64,000 nucleotides of DNA from UBA932 sp031548545 (GCA_031548545.1 JAVBQY010000001.1:75693-139692), one strand, 5' to 3'. Shown: positions 17,475 to 27,288, counted from the first letter of the stretch. Notes: generated by a model not told the origin, from the sequence alone. Program-made: numbers and translations.

Positions 17475-19757
17475 TTATTGAAGGGTTAATGTCAGTGCTT
17501 GTACGTCGCGGCTATTGCCACCCACAAAGATATCAAAATCACCGGGTTCTGCCAAAAATTGCAGGTCCGCGTTATAAAATTTTAACGCTTCAACCGAAAG
17601 GTCAAAATTAACCGTCTGCGTTTCACCAGAGCGTAACATTATCTTTTTAAACGCTTTAAGCTCTTTTACAGGACGGGTAACCGAACCCACCTTGTCCCGT
17701 ATGTACAACTGGACCACTTCTTTTCCATCATACTTACCGGTATTGGTCACATCTACCGATACCGTAATGGTTCCGCCGGCGCTCATGGTCGTATTGCTCA
17801 AACCCAGATTGCCATACCTGAAGGTCGTATAACTTAAACCGTAACCGAAAGGATAGAGCGGTTCATTGGTAACATCCAGGTAATTTGAACGGAATTTCTG
17901 AAACCAGGCGGTTTCCAGCGGGCGTCCTGTATTTTTATGGTTATAGAACAAGGGAACCTGGCCTACATGTTGCGGGAAAGTCATGGTCAGTTTTCCGCAG
18001 GGATTGACATCACCGAAGAGCACATCACTGATGGCATGGGCTGCTTCCGTACCGCCAAACCACACATTCAGGATGGCCGGCACGTGTTCATTTTCCCAGT
18101 TAAGGGTCAGGGGACGGCCGGTAAAGAGCACAAGCACTACCGGCTTACCGGTCTTCAACAAGGCCTTCAACAGTTCCTGCTGTGCATCGGGGATATTAAG
18201 ATCGGTACGGCAACTGCTTTCCCCCGTCATTTCTGAGGCCTCACCCAGCGCCGCCACAATAACATCTGCATTTTTAGACACCTGCAAAGCTTCATCAATA
18301 AGCGCTTGTGCAGAACGGGACTCCGGTTTAAGCGTACGGCCAAACATAGTACCCCGTTCATTGAAAGCCGGGTCATGGCTCAACTGGCTGCCGCGGGCAT
18401 AAACGACCTTTGCCTGTTCTCCGGCCACTTCTTTCAGGCCTTCAAGCAGAGAAAGCGGTTTTTTAAGATCGGCCGCCACACTCCAGGTGCCGACCATATT
18501 CTCACGTGAATCGGCCAGAGGCCCCACCAACGCAATGGTTCCCTGACGTTTCAAGGGCAATACATTATTATTTTTCAGCAGCACAAAACTTTCGGCAGCG
18601 GTTTTGCGCGCCACCGCACGATGTTCCGCCGTATACAATTGTGTGTTGGCGCGTTCTTCGTTGCAGTATTTATAAGGATCCTGGAAAAGGCCCAGCTTGT
18701 ATTTCGCCTCCAGCATACGGCGACAGGCCCGGTCTATCTGCTCTTCCGTAATTTTACCTGCTTCCACAGCAGCAGGTAACGTAGTCAGAAAACCTTCGCT
18801 CACCATGTCCATATCCACACCGGCCTCTAAGGCCCGTGCAGACACGGTTTGCAGATCACCGACACCATGCGCTATCATCTCACTTATACCGGTATAGTCC
18901 GTCACCACAAAACCGTCAAAACCCCAATCCGTGCGTAACAAATCCGTCAACAGCCATTTGTTGCCTGTGGCCGGCACCCCGTCAATTTCATTGAAAGAGA
19001 CCATCACAGAACCCACACCGGCTTCTACCGCCGCCTTGTATGGATAAAGGTACTCATTATACATACGCTGGCGACTCATATCTACTGTATTATAATCCCG
19101 TCCGGCCTCAGGCGCCCCATACAGGGCGAAATGCTTCACACAGGCCATAATTTCATCATTGCGGGTTAATCCCCCCTGATAGCCACGCACCATGGCCTTG
19201 GCGATCTGCCCGCCAAGATAAGGATCTTCACCGCTGCCTTCCGACACACGACCCCAACGCGGATCGCGTGAAATATCTACCATGGGGCTGTAAGTCCAGC
19301 TGATGCCATCGGCGCTGGCCTCTATAGCTGCAATACGGGCCGATTGTTCAATCGCTTCCATATCCCATGAACAAGACAATCCGAGAGGAATAGGAAACAC
19401 GGTTTCATAGCCGTGGATCACATCCATACCAAAGAGCAGGGGAATTTTCAGACGGCTTTCTTCTACGGCTATGCGTTGTACATCTTTGATCTTAGCCACC
19501 CCTTTAATATTAAAGAGACCGCCGACCTTGCCCTCCTTGATTTTTTGAGCTATATCACTGCTCCCCGCCTGTCCTGTGGTAATATCTCCGGCCACCGGCA
19601 AATTCAACTGTCCGATCTTTTCTTCCAGTGTCATCTGATGCATCAGATTATCAATATAGCGGTTCATTTCCGCATCCCCTTGCCTGCCTTGGGTACAAGC
19701 GCCGAACAAGACGGCGATAAAGCAAAGAATTCCGATATTTCGCATATAATTAATCAT
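17475..19757 (-). CDS. GH3 beta-glucosidase, lipoprotein
   Basis: A 760-residue family 3 glycoside hydrolase, likely releasing glucose from beta-linked gluco-oligosaccharides such as sophorose produced by the GH144 enzymes. A lipobox (LFGAC) follows a short hydrophobic segment. The N-terminal TIM barrel carries KHFALYGAPEAGRDYN, and the nucleophile motif GFVVTDYTG places Asp287. The second alpha/beta domain (VALVGPLAD, IVAALGEASEMTGE) and a C-terminal fibronectin III-like domain (VSVDVTNTGKYDGKEVVQLYI) follow, in the usual order. The first ATG (19757) is 2 bp after the preceding stop; a second ATG at 19745 is equally possible. The exact linkage specificity cannot be read from sequence. Confidence 0.9.
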   Translation of the reverse strand: MINYMRNIGILCFIAVLFGACTQGRQGDAEMNRYIDNLMHQMTLEEKIGQLNLPVAGDITTGQAGSSDIAQKIKEGKVGGLFNIKGVAKIKDVQRIAVEESRLKIPLLFGMDVIHGYETVFPIPLGLSCSWDMEAIEQSARIAAIEASADGISWTYSPMVDISRDPRWGRVSEGSGEDPYLGGQIAKAMVRGYQGGLTRNDEIMACVKHFALYGAPEAGRDYNTVDMSRQRMYNEYLYPYKAAVEAGVGSVMVSFNEIDGVPATGNKWLLTDLLRTDWGFDGFVVTDYTGISEMIAHGVGDLQTVSARALEAGVDMDMVSEGFLTTLPAAVEAGKITEEQIDRACRRMLEAKYKLGLFQDPYKYCNEERANTQLYTAEHRAVARKTAAESFVLLKNNNVLPLKRQGTIALVGPLADSRENMVGTWSVAADLKKPLSLLEGLKEVAGEQAKVVYARGSQLSHDPAFNERGTMFGRTLKPESRSAQALIDEALQVSKNADVIVAALGEASEMTGESSCRTDLNIPDAQQELLKALLKTGKPVVLVLFTGRPLTLNWENEHVPAILNVWFGGTEAAHAISDVLFGDVNPCGKLTMTFPQHVGQVPLFYNHKNTGRPLETAWFQKFRSNYLDVTNEPLYPFGYGLSYTTFRYGNLGLSNTTMSAGGTITVSVDVTNTGKYDGKEVVQLYIRDKVGSVTRPVKELKAFKKIMLRSGETQTVNFDLSVEALKFYNADLQFLAEPGDFDIFVGGNSRDVQALTLTLQ

Positions 19758-19759
19758 GA

Positions 19760-21445
19760 TTAGTATGAAGTAAATCCTAATTTAGTCAAGCCGTCCTTTA
19801 CCTCCTGCGATTGCATGAAGGTATTCCACAGCAATCCGGTACGGTGATTTTCAATCATCACCACAATAGGTCCCTGGTCAATGGCCAGGTAAGAGGAGGC
19901 AAACCAGGACTGGGTGAGGTTGCTGGCATCCTTAAAGCCATAATCACCCCAAAGCTTATTTCCCAATTTGTAATAGAAGAAATGTAAAGCCCTCATAGAT
20001 TCGGCCGTAGTATAAGGCATATTCGCCAGGGCGGCCGTAGGTGCAATGGTTCCTACATCATTGTTTGGCGAAGACGCCGTATAACCACCGGGAATATCAC
20101 TGGCCGTAAGTCCCCAATAATCGGCACTATAACCCGCATATTTTTTCGGATTGGCGATGCAGTACGCATTATTAATCCTGGCATGGCTCACATTCTGGGT
20201 CCAGTAATTGGCATACTGGTCCGCCAGGTTCCGCGGGTCAAGCCCAAGGAAAGAATAATGGGCAAAGAACATAGGGCCGCCGTAATCGCTCCCCAGGGGC
20301 AGGGTAATACCGTAAAATTTCTTACCGTTGCGCATATTACCGTTACGGGCCCAGCCTTCGTCATAAACCACTTTGGGGATTCCGTGGGTAGGCGATGCCG
20401 CCGCCAGTACATATACGATCAGGCTCTCGTTCCAACCCGATATTTTCATATTCATGGCCCAGCCCTTATCGGGAGACCAGTGCCAGTACAACACATTCTG
20501 ACCGCCACGGCGATACCAGTCCCACTCTACATTTTCCCAAATGGTGGTAATATTGCTGCAAAGGCTTATTTCCTGCGGAGTGGTTCCGGCCTTGAAGTAT
20601 TCACGTACGGCAAGCAGCCCTTGTATCAGAAATGCGGTTTCCACCAGGTCGCCGCCATTATCATTGGCACTGAAAGCGATGGCTTTTCCGGTACTGCCAT
20701 TGAGCCAGTGCGGGAAGGCGCCATGGAATTTTTCCGTCGAAGAGGCATTCAAAAAGTTTACGATCTTGGTAAAACGGTCAAGCCCTTCCTGCCGTGTAAT
20801 AAAGCCACGTTCTATCCCCACCAATATGGCCATCAGGCCGAAGCCGCTGCCGCCGGAGGTTACCGTATTGCCGGAGTTAAAACGTTCACGGGCCAGGCCG
20901 GAGGTGGGATGCGCATAGTCCCAGAAGTATTTGAAAGTCTGTTCCTGTACCTTGGTCAGCAACGCCTCATCGCTAATACGCGGAAACTTATCCGTAGAAT
21001 CAATGGAAGTAGAAAAATTAGTCTTGTAAGGATTGAGCACCCGGCCCCCCTTGGAGTTTTCTCCCTCCGGGATATTTATGGTATACTTGCCCATGGCTAC
21101 AGGCAATGTAGTAGTCTCACACAAAATGGTTTTATAGTCCGAAAAACTATAGGTATAATCTAAAACGCCATTGGAAATAGTCATACATTCCTTGGTAAAT
21201 ACTTCCGGGTTGATTTCTTTGGCCAGAAGGATTTTGATCTGTACTTTTTGCTGGCAGGATACATCTACTACCGTAGCATTATAAGCAGCATAACTGCCAT
21301 TGACCAGTACACTGTCAACTTGTATTTTCACATTCGTAGGAACCGGTTCCGGCTTAGGGTCCGGATTATCAGCGCCTTTCTCGCAGGCCGTCATCATAAC
21401 CGCCAGGCAGGCAATAATAAAAAAATATAATAGTTTCTTTTTCAT
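19760..21445 (-). CDS. GH144-type endo-beta-1,2-glucanase with N-terminal extension, lipoprotein (second copy)
   Basis: A 561-residue lipoprotein (MMTAC lipobox). The C-terminal 400 residues repeat the GH144-like blocks (FKYFWDYAHPTSGLARERF, TSGGSGFGLMAILVGIERG, GGDLVETAFLIQGLL, NVLYWHWSPDKGW, AIDQGPIVVMIENHRTGLLWN). An additional N-terminal region of about 130 residues (roughly 35-160) is beta-rich and may be an Ig-like or binding module; I cannot name it. Two endo-glucanases in one PUL suggest one outer-surface enzyme and one with another location or product size. A strong terminator-like hairpin ends 2 bp before this start codon. The following GH3 gene starts 2 bp after the stop. Confidence 0.85.
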   Translation of the reverse strand: MKKKLLYFFIIACLAVMMTACEKGADNPDPKPEPVPTNVKIQVDSVLVNGSYAAYNATVVDVSCQQKVQIKILLAKEINPEVFTKECMTISNGVLDYTYSFSDYKTILCETTTLPVAMGKYTINIPEGENSKGGRVLNPYKTNFSTSIDSTDKFPRISDEALLTKVQEQTFKYFWDYAHPTSGLARERFNSGNTVTSGGSGFGLMAILVGIERGFITRQEGLDRFTKIVNFLNASSTEKFHGAFPHWLNGSTGKAIAFSANDNGGDLVETAFLIQGLLAVREYFKAGTTPQEISLCSNITTIWENVEWDWYRRGGQNVLYWHWSPDKGWAMNMKISGWNESLIVYVLAAASPTHGIPKVVYDEGWARNGNMRNGKKFYGITLPLGSDYGGPMFFAHYSFLGLDPRNLADQYANYWTQNVSHARINNAYCIANPKKYAGYSADYWGLTASDIPGGYTASSPNNDVGTIAPTAALANMPYTTAESMRALHFFYYKLGNKLWGDYGFKDASNLTQSWFASSYLAIDQGPIVVMIENHRTGLLWNTFMQSQEVKDGLTKLGFTSY

Positions 21446-21446
21446 A

Positions 21447-21494
21447 ATAAAAAAAAGAACCCCAAAAACTACCTTAAACTCATTTTTGGGGTTC
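21447..21494 (-). terminator. Strong intrinsic terminator inside the PUL operon
   Basis: On the minus strand GAACCCCAAAAA (complement of 21483-21494) pairs perfectly over 12 bp with TTTTTGGGGTTC (complement of 21457-21468), followed by eight T. The T run ends 2 nt before the ATG of the second GH144 gene. It should cut most transcripts after SusC-SusD-LamG, so binding and import genes would be made in excess over the hydrolases. Confidence 0.85.
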
Positions 21495-21523
21495 GGGTAA
21501 AGTTGTTTTACCTGTCTACAGGA

Positions 21524-22432
21524 TTAGTCAGCCACTTCAAATTCAGCATCGTACAGTGATTTAACCTCAGTATCGGTCAAAGCCTTGTTGTAGATACGCA
21601 TTTCGTCCAATTGACCGTGGAAGGTATCCATCCAACCTTCAACAGAATAACCCAATACGTTATTAGCCCAGTAACCGATCACACCGATGTTGGAGTTGCC
21701 GACACGGGTATAAAGGTGCAGATCGCCCAGGGGAACCAAAGGATCAACGTCATTTACCTGCGGGATATTGGCTACCTGGCAAGCTTCATATTTCACCCCA
21801 TTGATGAAATAATCTTTGGTAGAGTTCGCATTGTCATAGCGTACCATGAAGTGGTACCAGCCACCGCCAACGGCCATAGGTGTTTTAGCAGCCGGATCCC
21901 ACAAAATACCGAATTCATTACGGTTACCAACCGTACGCAGTTGCACTGAGTCGGCAGGACCATCCTGGTAGATTTGCATACCGGCACCCCAATGGTCTGC
22001 AGGCTGAGAAGCCACGCCACCGGTAGTAACCACTTCACCACCGCTCAAAGAGAAGATGGCATCGGCGCCTACACGGGCGTTAAATTTCACCCAAAAGGCA
22101 ACAGTGTAAGCTTTCACCTTGGCAATCGCATCTGTTGCACTATAGGGGAAAGTGATATAAGAAGCATCAGCACCCTGATACGCTTTACCACGTTTACCGG
22201 CAACATAAGTTACGGTACCAACGGCTGTACCGGTACGGCTGCCTTTGGTATCATTGGGCGTATCATTGAACGACCAGTAAGCGATCAGGTTGCCCGGAGC
22301 AATGTTGTCGGGGTCAAGCACAACAGGACCAGGGCCCGGATCATCTCCGCCGTTATCCTTGTTGCAGGAATACATACTTAAGCCTCCAACCAGCAGAGCT
22401 GCTACAAAAAGCCATTTAAAGTTCTTTTTCAT
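21524..22432 (-). CDS. LamG-domain lipoprotein, candidate surface glycan-binding protein
   Basis: A 302-residue lipoprotein (lipobox MYSC, about residue 23) with an acidic Gly/Pro linker and one LamG/concanavalin-like domain. Segments LIAYWSFNDTPNDT, YTVAFWVKFNARVG and GQLDEMRIYNKALTDTEVKSLYD are typical of Laminin_G_3 domains. It takes the place downstream of SusD where PULs normally encode a SusE/SusF-type surface glycan-binding protein, so glycan binding at the cell surface is the best guess. No catalytic residues are recognised. The related LamG module in the phosphodiesterase of the same operon suggests a shared ligand. A terminator follows 30 bp after its stop. Confidence 0.78.
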   Translation of the reverse strand: MKKNFKWLFVAALLVGGLSMYSCNKDNGGDDPGPGPVVLDPDNIAPGNLIAYWSFNDTPNDTKGSRTGTAVGTVTYVAGKRGKAYQGADASYITFPYSATDAIAKVKAYTVAFWVKFNARVGADAIFSLSGGEVVTTGGVASQPADHWGAGMQIYQDGPADSVQLRTVGNRNEFGILWDPAAKTPMAVGGGWYHFMVRYDNANSTKDYFINGVKYEACQVANIPQVNDVDPLVPLGDLHLYTRVGNSNIGVIGYWANNVLGYSVEGWMDTFHGQLDEMRIYNKALTDTEVKSLYDAEFEVAD

Positions 22433-22466
22433 AATAAGTTAATTTTAGGTTATAAATAGTTTAATA

Positions 22467-23948
22467 CTAATATCCGGAATTTTGGGTAAGACTGGGGTTC
22501 AAATCGCGTTGCCGTTGCGGAATGGGGAACAATGCATTCTTGGAGGTATAGCCCAAGGCTCCCAGGATGCTCTGGGCGCGGTTTGTACGGATCAGGTCAT
22601 AGAAGCGGTTCTCTTCCAGGGCCAGCTCGGCGCGGCGCTCGTCATAAATATCCTGCAGGCTATAACCGCCCGGCGTAGAAAGGCCCACACGGGCGCGCAC
22701 TTCATTCATCGCCTGGTCCAGGGTCATGCTTACCGGTACGGCAGCGCCCTGGGCCAAAGCCTCGGCATGCATCAGCAGGACCTCGGCATAGCGCAATACG
22801 CGTACATTCTGGTTCATCCCGTAGCCATTATTGGACCATTTGTTATAGGCCGATGGGGTATATGTCTTCATATTATAATAAGGATTGGCGCAAGAGGTAC
22901 AGATGCTGTCTCCCTCCGGAGTTACCGTACCGCGCACCATCACCGTAGCTTTGATACGTTCGCTTTCTCCACGGCCCGCCAGGAAGGCGCGCAAACCATC
23001 ACTCGGAACCTTGAAGCCCCAGCCCTGCATATTTTCGGGCTTATTGTTACGCGGCCCCTGGTAATAGGCATAGGGACACATCACATCATCGCGGTTGCCG
23101 TCTTGCAGGCCTACAGTAGAACTTTGAACTTCAAACAAAGACTCCGTACCGTTTTCGGCATCAATCCGGAACATCTTATAAAAATTGGTATAGAGTTCAT
23201 GTTTCCTGGAGCTGATTACCTTATTGGTGTAAAAAGCTACCGAGTCCCATTTATTTTCATACATGAATACTTTGGCATGCATAGCCATAGCACTGGTCTT
23301 GAAAACCCGGCCTGCCCATTCCTTGGTATAACCATCCGGCAGATTATTCACGCCGGCCAGAAGGTCGTTATGGATAAAAGCGTAAACTTCCGCTGCAGAA
23401 GCCCGCGGCTGCCGGGCCAGTTCTTCAGAGGTCATCACCCGGTCAATGATAGGAACACCGCCAAATGCCCGGACCAGGCAGAAATAAGCGTATCCCCTGA
23501 TAAAGCGGCTTTCGGCCATCATACCTTCATAGTCTTTGCGGTCTGCCTCCGTCTTGAGGATGCCCTTGAAACTGGGCAGGGTAAAGATGGCATTGTTAGC
23601 GGCGCTTACCACCCGGAACAGCGCTTCCCAGTATGCATTAACATGGATATTTGAAGGACCGTACTTAAAGGTATTCAATTCTATCATACCGGCGCCGTCG
23701 GTTTCGGAACTACCCTTATCCGCATCATCGCTGGTAATTTCCAGCATGCCGAGGTAAGCAAAACCATGGGTATCTCCATTACGTAAGGAGGCATAGGCAT
23801 TACTTACCGGAGCAAACATATTTTCTTTCTTGGTGGTATCCAATCCGGTGGCCGGCATTTGCCCTTCCTGCGGGAAAGTCAGGTATTCCGTACAGCCGGT
23901 GGCCATTACCATCAAAAGCAAGAGCGTATATATAACTGTGTTTTTCAT
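22467..23948 (-). CDS. susD: SusD/RagB-family outer-membrane glycan-binding lipoprotein
   Basis: A 493-residue SusD homologue that forms the lid of the SusC channel and captures oligosaccharides. The lipobox is MATGC. TPR-like helical segments (SRFIRGYAYFCLVRAFGGVPIIDRV) and the C-terminal SusD block (DEVRARVGL-like NEVRARVGLSTPGG, YDERRAELALEENRFYDLIRTNRAQ, LFPIPQRQRDLNP) are all present, so the gene is complete. It follows susC after 19 bp and precedes the LamG gene after 34 bp. The ligand is taken to be beta-1,2-glucan fragments from the enzymes encoded next to it. Confidence 0.93.
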   Translation of the reverse strand: MKNTVIYTLLLLMVMATGCTEYLTFPQEGQMPATGLDTTKKENMFAPVSNAYASLRNGDTHGFAYLGMLEITSDDADKGSSETDGAGMIELNTFKYGPSNIHVNAYWEALFRVVSAANNAIFTLPSFKGILKTEADRKDYEGMMAESRFIRGYAYFCLVRAFGGVPIIDRVMTSEELARQPRASAAEVYAFIHNDLLAGVNNLPDGYTKEWAGRVFKTSAMAMHAKVFMYENKWDSVAFYTNKVISSRKHELYTNFYKMFRIDAENGTESLFEVQSSTVGLQDGNRDDVMCPYAYYQGPRNNKPENMQGWGFKVPSDGLRAFLAGRGESERIKATVMVRGTVTPEGDSICTSCANPYYNMKTYTPSAYNKWSNNGYGMNQNVRVLRYAEVLLMHAEALAQGAAVPVSMTLDQAMNEVRARVGLSTPGGYSLQDIYDERRAELALEENRFYDLIRTNRAQSILGALGYTSKNALFPIPQRQRDLNPSLTQNSGY

Positions 23949-23967
23949 ACGTGTCTAAAAAAAGAGG

Positions 23968-26900
23968 TTAAAATTTAATTCTGGCACCAATGCTGTAAAT
24001 AGCCTGCATAGGATACACGTTATTGTCAATACCCGTTTCATTGGGCGCTCCCGAAACTTCGGTAGTAAAGCCGTTATAACCAAACACGGTCAGCGGGCGT
24101 TGCGCCGAAGCATAGACCCGGATATCCGGCCATACGGAGCTGGCGGAACGGGGTATGGTATAACCGATCTGCACACTCTGGATACGGATATACGAACCGT
24201 CTTCCACAAAGAAAGAGTTAGGCTGTTGGGCCAGGGTTTTATTCATACCGGCAGCCGAAGGATAACTTGTGCTGGGGCTTTCTTTGGTCCAACGATTGTT
24301 GTAAAAATCAACATCATAGTTACCTTCAGCAAATACGCCGCGAGACATACGCTTTTGGTTCAAGATTTTATTGCCTAACTGACCTTGCAGGGAAATGGAG
24401 AAATCCCAGTTTTTATAATTCAGGCCGAGATCAATACCGCCCATCAGGGTCGGCACCGGGCTACCCAGGTACACAACATCCTTGGCGTCAATTGTTCCGT
24501 CACCATTTACATCGCGGAATTTAAAGTCACCCAGTTCACTGCCGGCAGGCGCATCCTTGAGTTCGCTCTTGGTCTGGTAAATACCAGCCACCTCATACCC
24601 GTAGAAAGATCCGATAGGCTTGCCTTCTACAGCATATGTAGCCGTAGCGCCGTTAATCACCTTGCCGGGCACCCGTCCGTCCGGACGGTTCTGCACTTCG
24701 GTTACCCGATTGTTCAGATAGGTCAGGTTGCCGCCGATGGTATAAGAGAAATCCGTTCCGATCTGGTCTTTCCATTCAATGGAAAATTCCACCCCCATAT
24801 TGCGTACCGTACCGTTATTTCCCAGGAGTTCACCCACTCCACCGCCACTGGCAATAGGGGCGTTAAACACTACATTATTAGTAGTACGGTGAAAGAAGTC
24901 TACGGCGCCGGTTAAGCGGTGTTTCAGGAAGGCATAGTCCACGCCCACATCAAATTCATTCACCACTTCCCATTTCAGATAGTTCTGGTATACGGTCTGC
25001 GCACCAACGCCATCAACCAGTACATCATTAAAAATACCGGAGCTGGATCGGCCGGGCTTGCCTACGATATAAGAAGAGTTGGCCGGAACATTATCATTCC
25101 CCAACATCCCCCAGCTCGTACGCAATTTGAGGTAGTCAACAACTTTCTGGCTGCTCATAAAATCCTCGGCGGTAATCACCCAGCCTAACCCCACAGAGGG
25201 GAAGTAACCCCACTTGTCCTGGAATTTAGAACTGCCGTCCGCACGGAAAGTAAAGGTAGCCAGATAGCGGCTGTCAAAGTTATAAGTTCCACGGAAGAAA
25301 TAAGACATACCGCGGTTTTTATCCCCACTGTCATTGGCATCGCGTCCGCTGGCCGAGCCGTTTTTAATATATTTCTCACTGTCATCGGTGCCGGGCACAT
25401 TCAAGGCGCTGCCTTCCACCCAATAAATACCTTCTTCGCGCACAGACATACCGGCCATCAAACTATAGTTATGCTTACCGATGGCATCCGCAAAAACAAG
25501 CGTATTGTCAAACAACATTTTAGTCTGCGTGTTATTCTTCTTGGTCACCTTTGAGGTGGTACGGCCCTGAGAGCCCCCCACAAAATATTCCAAGGCATAG
25601 TCGCGGCTATTGAAGAATGTCAGGTCCTGATTATACTGAGATTTAAAAGTCAGGCGGTTATCCAAAAATTTAATTTCCAGGAACGCCGTAGGTAAAATGT
25701 GGTAACCATCTTCCCGGACATCGTAATAGTAAGCTGAGGCATATGGGTTTCCATAAGAATTACCCAGGCCAACCGACTGCGGCGAACCGAACTTCACAGG
25801 ATAGGCCGCCTCATTGCTCTCGTCATATACATTATAAGTAGGCGGGTTCAAAAAAGCCTGGAAAAACGCGCCGTCGTTCGGCTTATCATGCACATAGCGC
25901 GACACCAGAAAAGAGGCGCCGACTTTTACATACTTGGACACCTGATACTCTCCACGGCCGCGGATATTGAAACGGCTGTAATCATTGCCCATATTCAAAA
26001 TACCATCCTGGTACAGATAGTTCAAACCCACTGAATAATTAACCTTATCCGTAGCGCCTGATACGTCTACACTATGGCTGGTCATAATAGCATTGTGCAA
26101 CATCTCTTTATACCAATTGGTATTGGCGCCTTTAAAGTCAGACACTTTTTTGGGTACATAGCCAATGGTATTGACGTTCGCTTCATTCATCAGGGTCACA
26201 TACTGTTCCGTATTGGTCATCTGCATCAGGTTAACCGGCATCTGTATACCCACATAACCGTCATAAGTAACCCGGGCGTCGCCGCGCTTTCCGCTACGGG
26301 TAGTAATCAGAATGACCCCATTGGCCGCACGCACCCCGTAAATAGCAGAGGCAGAAGCATCTTTCAGAATACTCATGCTTTCAATGTCGCCATTGCCCAG
26401 GAAGTCAATATTATCCACAAATACACCGTCTACTACATATAAAGGTTTGGCATAATCACCGATAGAACCTACGCCGCGAATACGTATAGCAGGTCCGGAA
26501 CCCGGAGCGCCGTTATTGATTACCTGTACGCCGGCTACTTTACCCTGCAGGGCCTGCGCCGGATTAGCCGTAGCCTGCTTCTCAAACACATCGGCATTAA
26601 CCAGGGCTATGGGAGCCGTCAGGTCTTTGGCCTTCTGAGAACCGTAACCGACCATCACCACGGCCTCCAGTTCCTGACCGGAGATCATCGTAACATCAAG
26701 CTTGGCGCGACCGTTTACAGCCTCCTCCACATTATTAAAACCGATAAATGAGAAGACCAGCGTAGCATCAGGGTTGACCGTAATGGTATAATTACCGTCT
26801 AAGTCTGCTGAGGTCCCCACAGCGGTGCCCTTTACCATAACAGTGGCATTCGGCACGCTTTGCCCGGTCTCATCAATAATCTTACCGGATACGGTAATCT

Positions 26901-27000
26901 TGTTGCTTTGCGCATAGGCAAGGCTCCCCACAAAAAGCCATACGCCCAGTAAAAGGACGAACTTTTTGCTCCATTGTGTAATTAATTTGTTTATAATCAT
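23968..27000 (-). CDS. susC: SusC/RagA-family TonB-dependent outer-membrane transporter
   Basis: A 1010-residue transporter that imports oligosaccharides with energy from TonB. The signal peptide (KKFVLLLGVWLFVGSLAYA) is followed by a CarboxypepD_reg-like domain (VSGKIIDETGQSVPNATVMVKG), a plug domain (AIRIRGVGSIGD, SILKDASASAIYGVRAANGV) and a long beta-barrel ending in IKF, as outer-membrane barrels do. The open frame begins at 27108, but the start is set at the ATG at 26998-27000 (MIINKLITQWS), because the signal peptide begins there and the 36 residues upstream have no family support. It is the first gene of the PUL operon, divergent from the regulator at 27317. Confidence 0.94.
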   Translation of the reverse strand: MIINKLITQWSKKFVLLLGVWLFVGSLAYAQSNKITVSGKIIDETGQSVPNATVMVKGTAVGTSADLDGNYTITVNPDATLVFSFIGFNNVEEAVNGRAKLDVTMISGQELEAVVMVGYGSQKAKDLTAPIALVNADVFEKQATANPAQALQGKVAGVQVINNGAPGSGPAIRIRGVGSIGDYAKPLYVVDGVFVDNIDFLGNGDIESMSILKDASASAIYGVRAANGVILITTRSGKRGDARVTYDGYVGIQMPVNLMQMTNTEQYVTLMNEANVNTIGYVPKKVSDFKGANTNWYKEMLHNAIMTSHSVDVSGATDKVNYSVGLNYLYQDGILNMGNDYSRFNIRGRGEYQVSKYVKVGASFLVSRYVHDKPNDGAFFQAFLNPPTYNVYDESNEAAYPVKFGSPQSVGLGNSYGNPYASAYYYDVREDGYHILPTAFLEIKFLDNRLTFKSQYNQDLTFFNSRDYALEYFVGGSQGRTTSKVTKKNNTQTKMLFDNTLVFADAIGKHNYSLMAGMSVREEGIYWVEGSALNVPGTDDSEKYIKNGSASGRDANDSGDKNRGMSYFFRGTYNFDSRYLATFTFRADGSSKFQDKWGYFPSVGLGWVITAEDFMSSQKVVDYLKLRTSWGMLGNDNVPANSSYIVGKPGRSSSGIFNDVLVDGVGAQTVYQNYLKWEVVNEFDVGVDYAFLKHRLTGAVDFFHRTTNNVVFNAPIASGGGVGELLGNNGTVRNMGVEFSIEWKDQIGTDFSYTIGGNLTYLNNRVTEVQNRPDGRVPGKVINGATATYAVEGKPIGSFYGYEVAGIYQTKSELKDAPAGSELGDFKFRDVNGDGTIDAKDVVYLGSPVPTLMGGIDLGLNYKNWDFSISLQGQLGNKILNQKRMSRGVFAEGNYDVDFYNNRWTKESPSTSYPSAAGMNKTLAQQPNSFFVEDGSYIRIQSVQIGYTIPRSASSVWPDIRVYASAQRPLTVFGYNGFTTEVSGAPNETGIDNNVYPMQAIYSIGARIKF

Positions 27001-27171
27001 TGCGTTATTAATAAAAACAAAGGTTAGTTGACATTTATTTAGTATAGGATTAACACTTAATTCATACAAAAGTGGCAGAGATAATTTCGGATGCAAAATT
27101 TTGAACATTCATATTATTACTTCATCGAAAATACATACCCCTATTTTACTACTTCATTTCACAATAAAAAA

Positions 27172-27229
27172 TTATAATTAATTATAAAACAACAACTTTA
27201 TAAAATTGTTATACACTATTAATTGTAAT
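27172..27229. promoter_or_regulatory. Palindromes in the divergent susC/regulator control region
   Basis: The 316-bp gap between susC and the regulator holds a perfect 16-bp AT palindrome (27172-27187, TTATAATTAATTATAA). Beside it is a 20-bp palindrome with two mismatched positions (27191-27210, centred on TTTATAAA), and a direct repeat AATTGTTAT/AATTGTAAT (27204 and 27221). These are candidate binding sites for the regulator. I see no full promoter for susC; a near-match to the -7 box (AACCTTTG, minus strand) lies at 27018-27025. Confidence 0.45.
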
Positions 27230-27288
27230 AACTAAAAGGCAACTTTGCAAATATCTGGAATAATTTATGCGCTTTTTAATAAAAAAGC

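Noticed and set aside
20183..21163. Long plus-strand open frame (326 codons) opposite the second GH144 gene
   Set aside because: It is the shadow of a clearly coding GH144 gene on the other strand and shows no recognisable protein features.
22482..23654. 390-codon plus-strand frame opposite susD
   Set aside because: The minus-strand SusD is complete with lipobox and family motifs; the antisense frame has no motif or start context.
27001..27108. 36-residue N-terminal extension of SusC
   Set aside because: The signal peptide begins at the internal Met at 27000, and the extension has no family counterpart.
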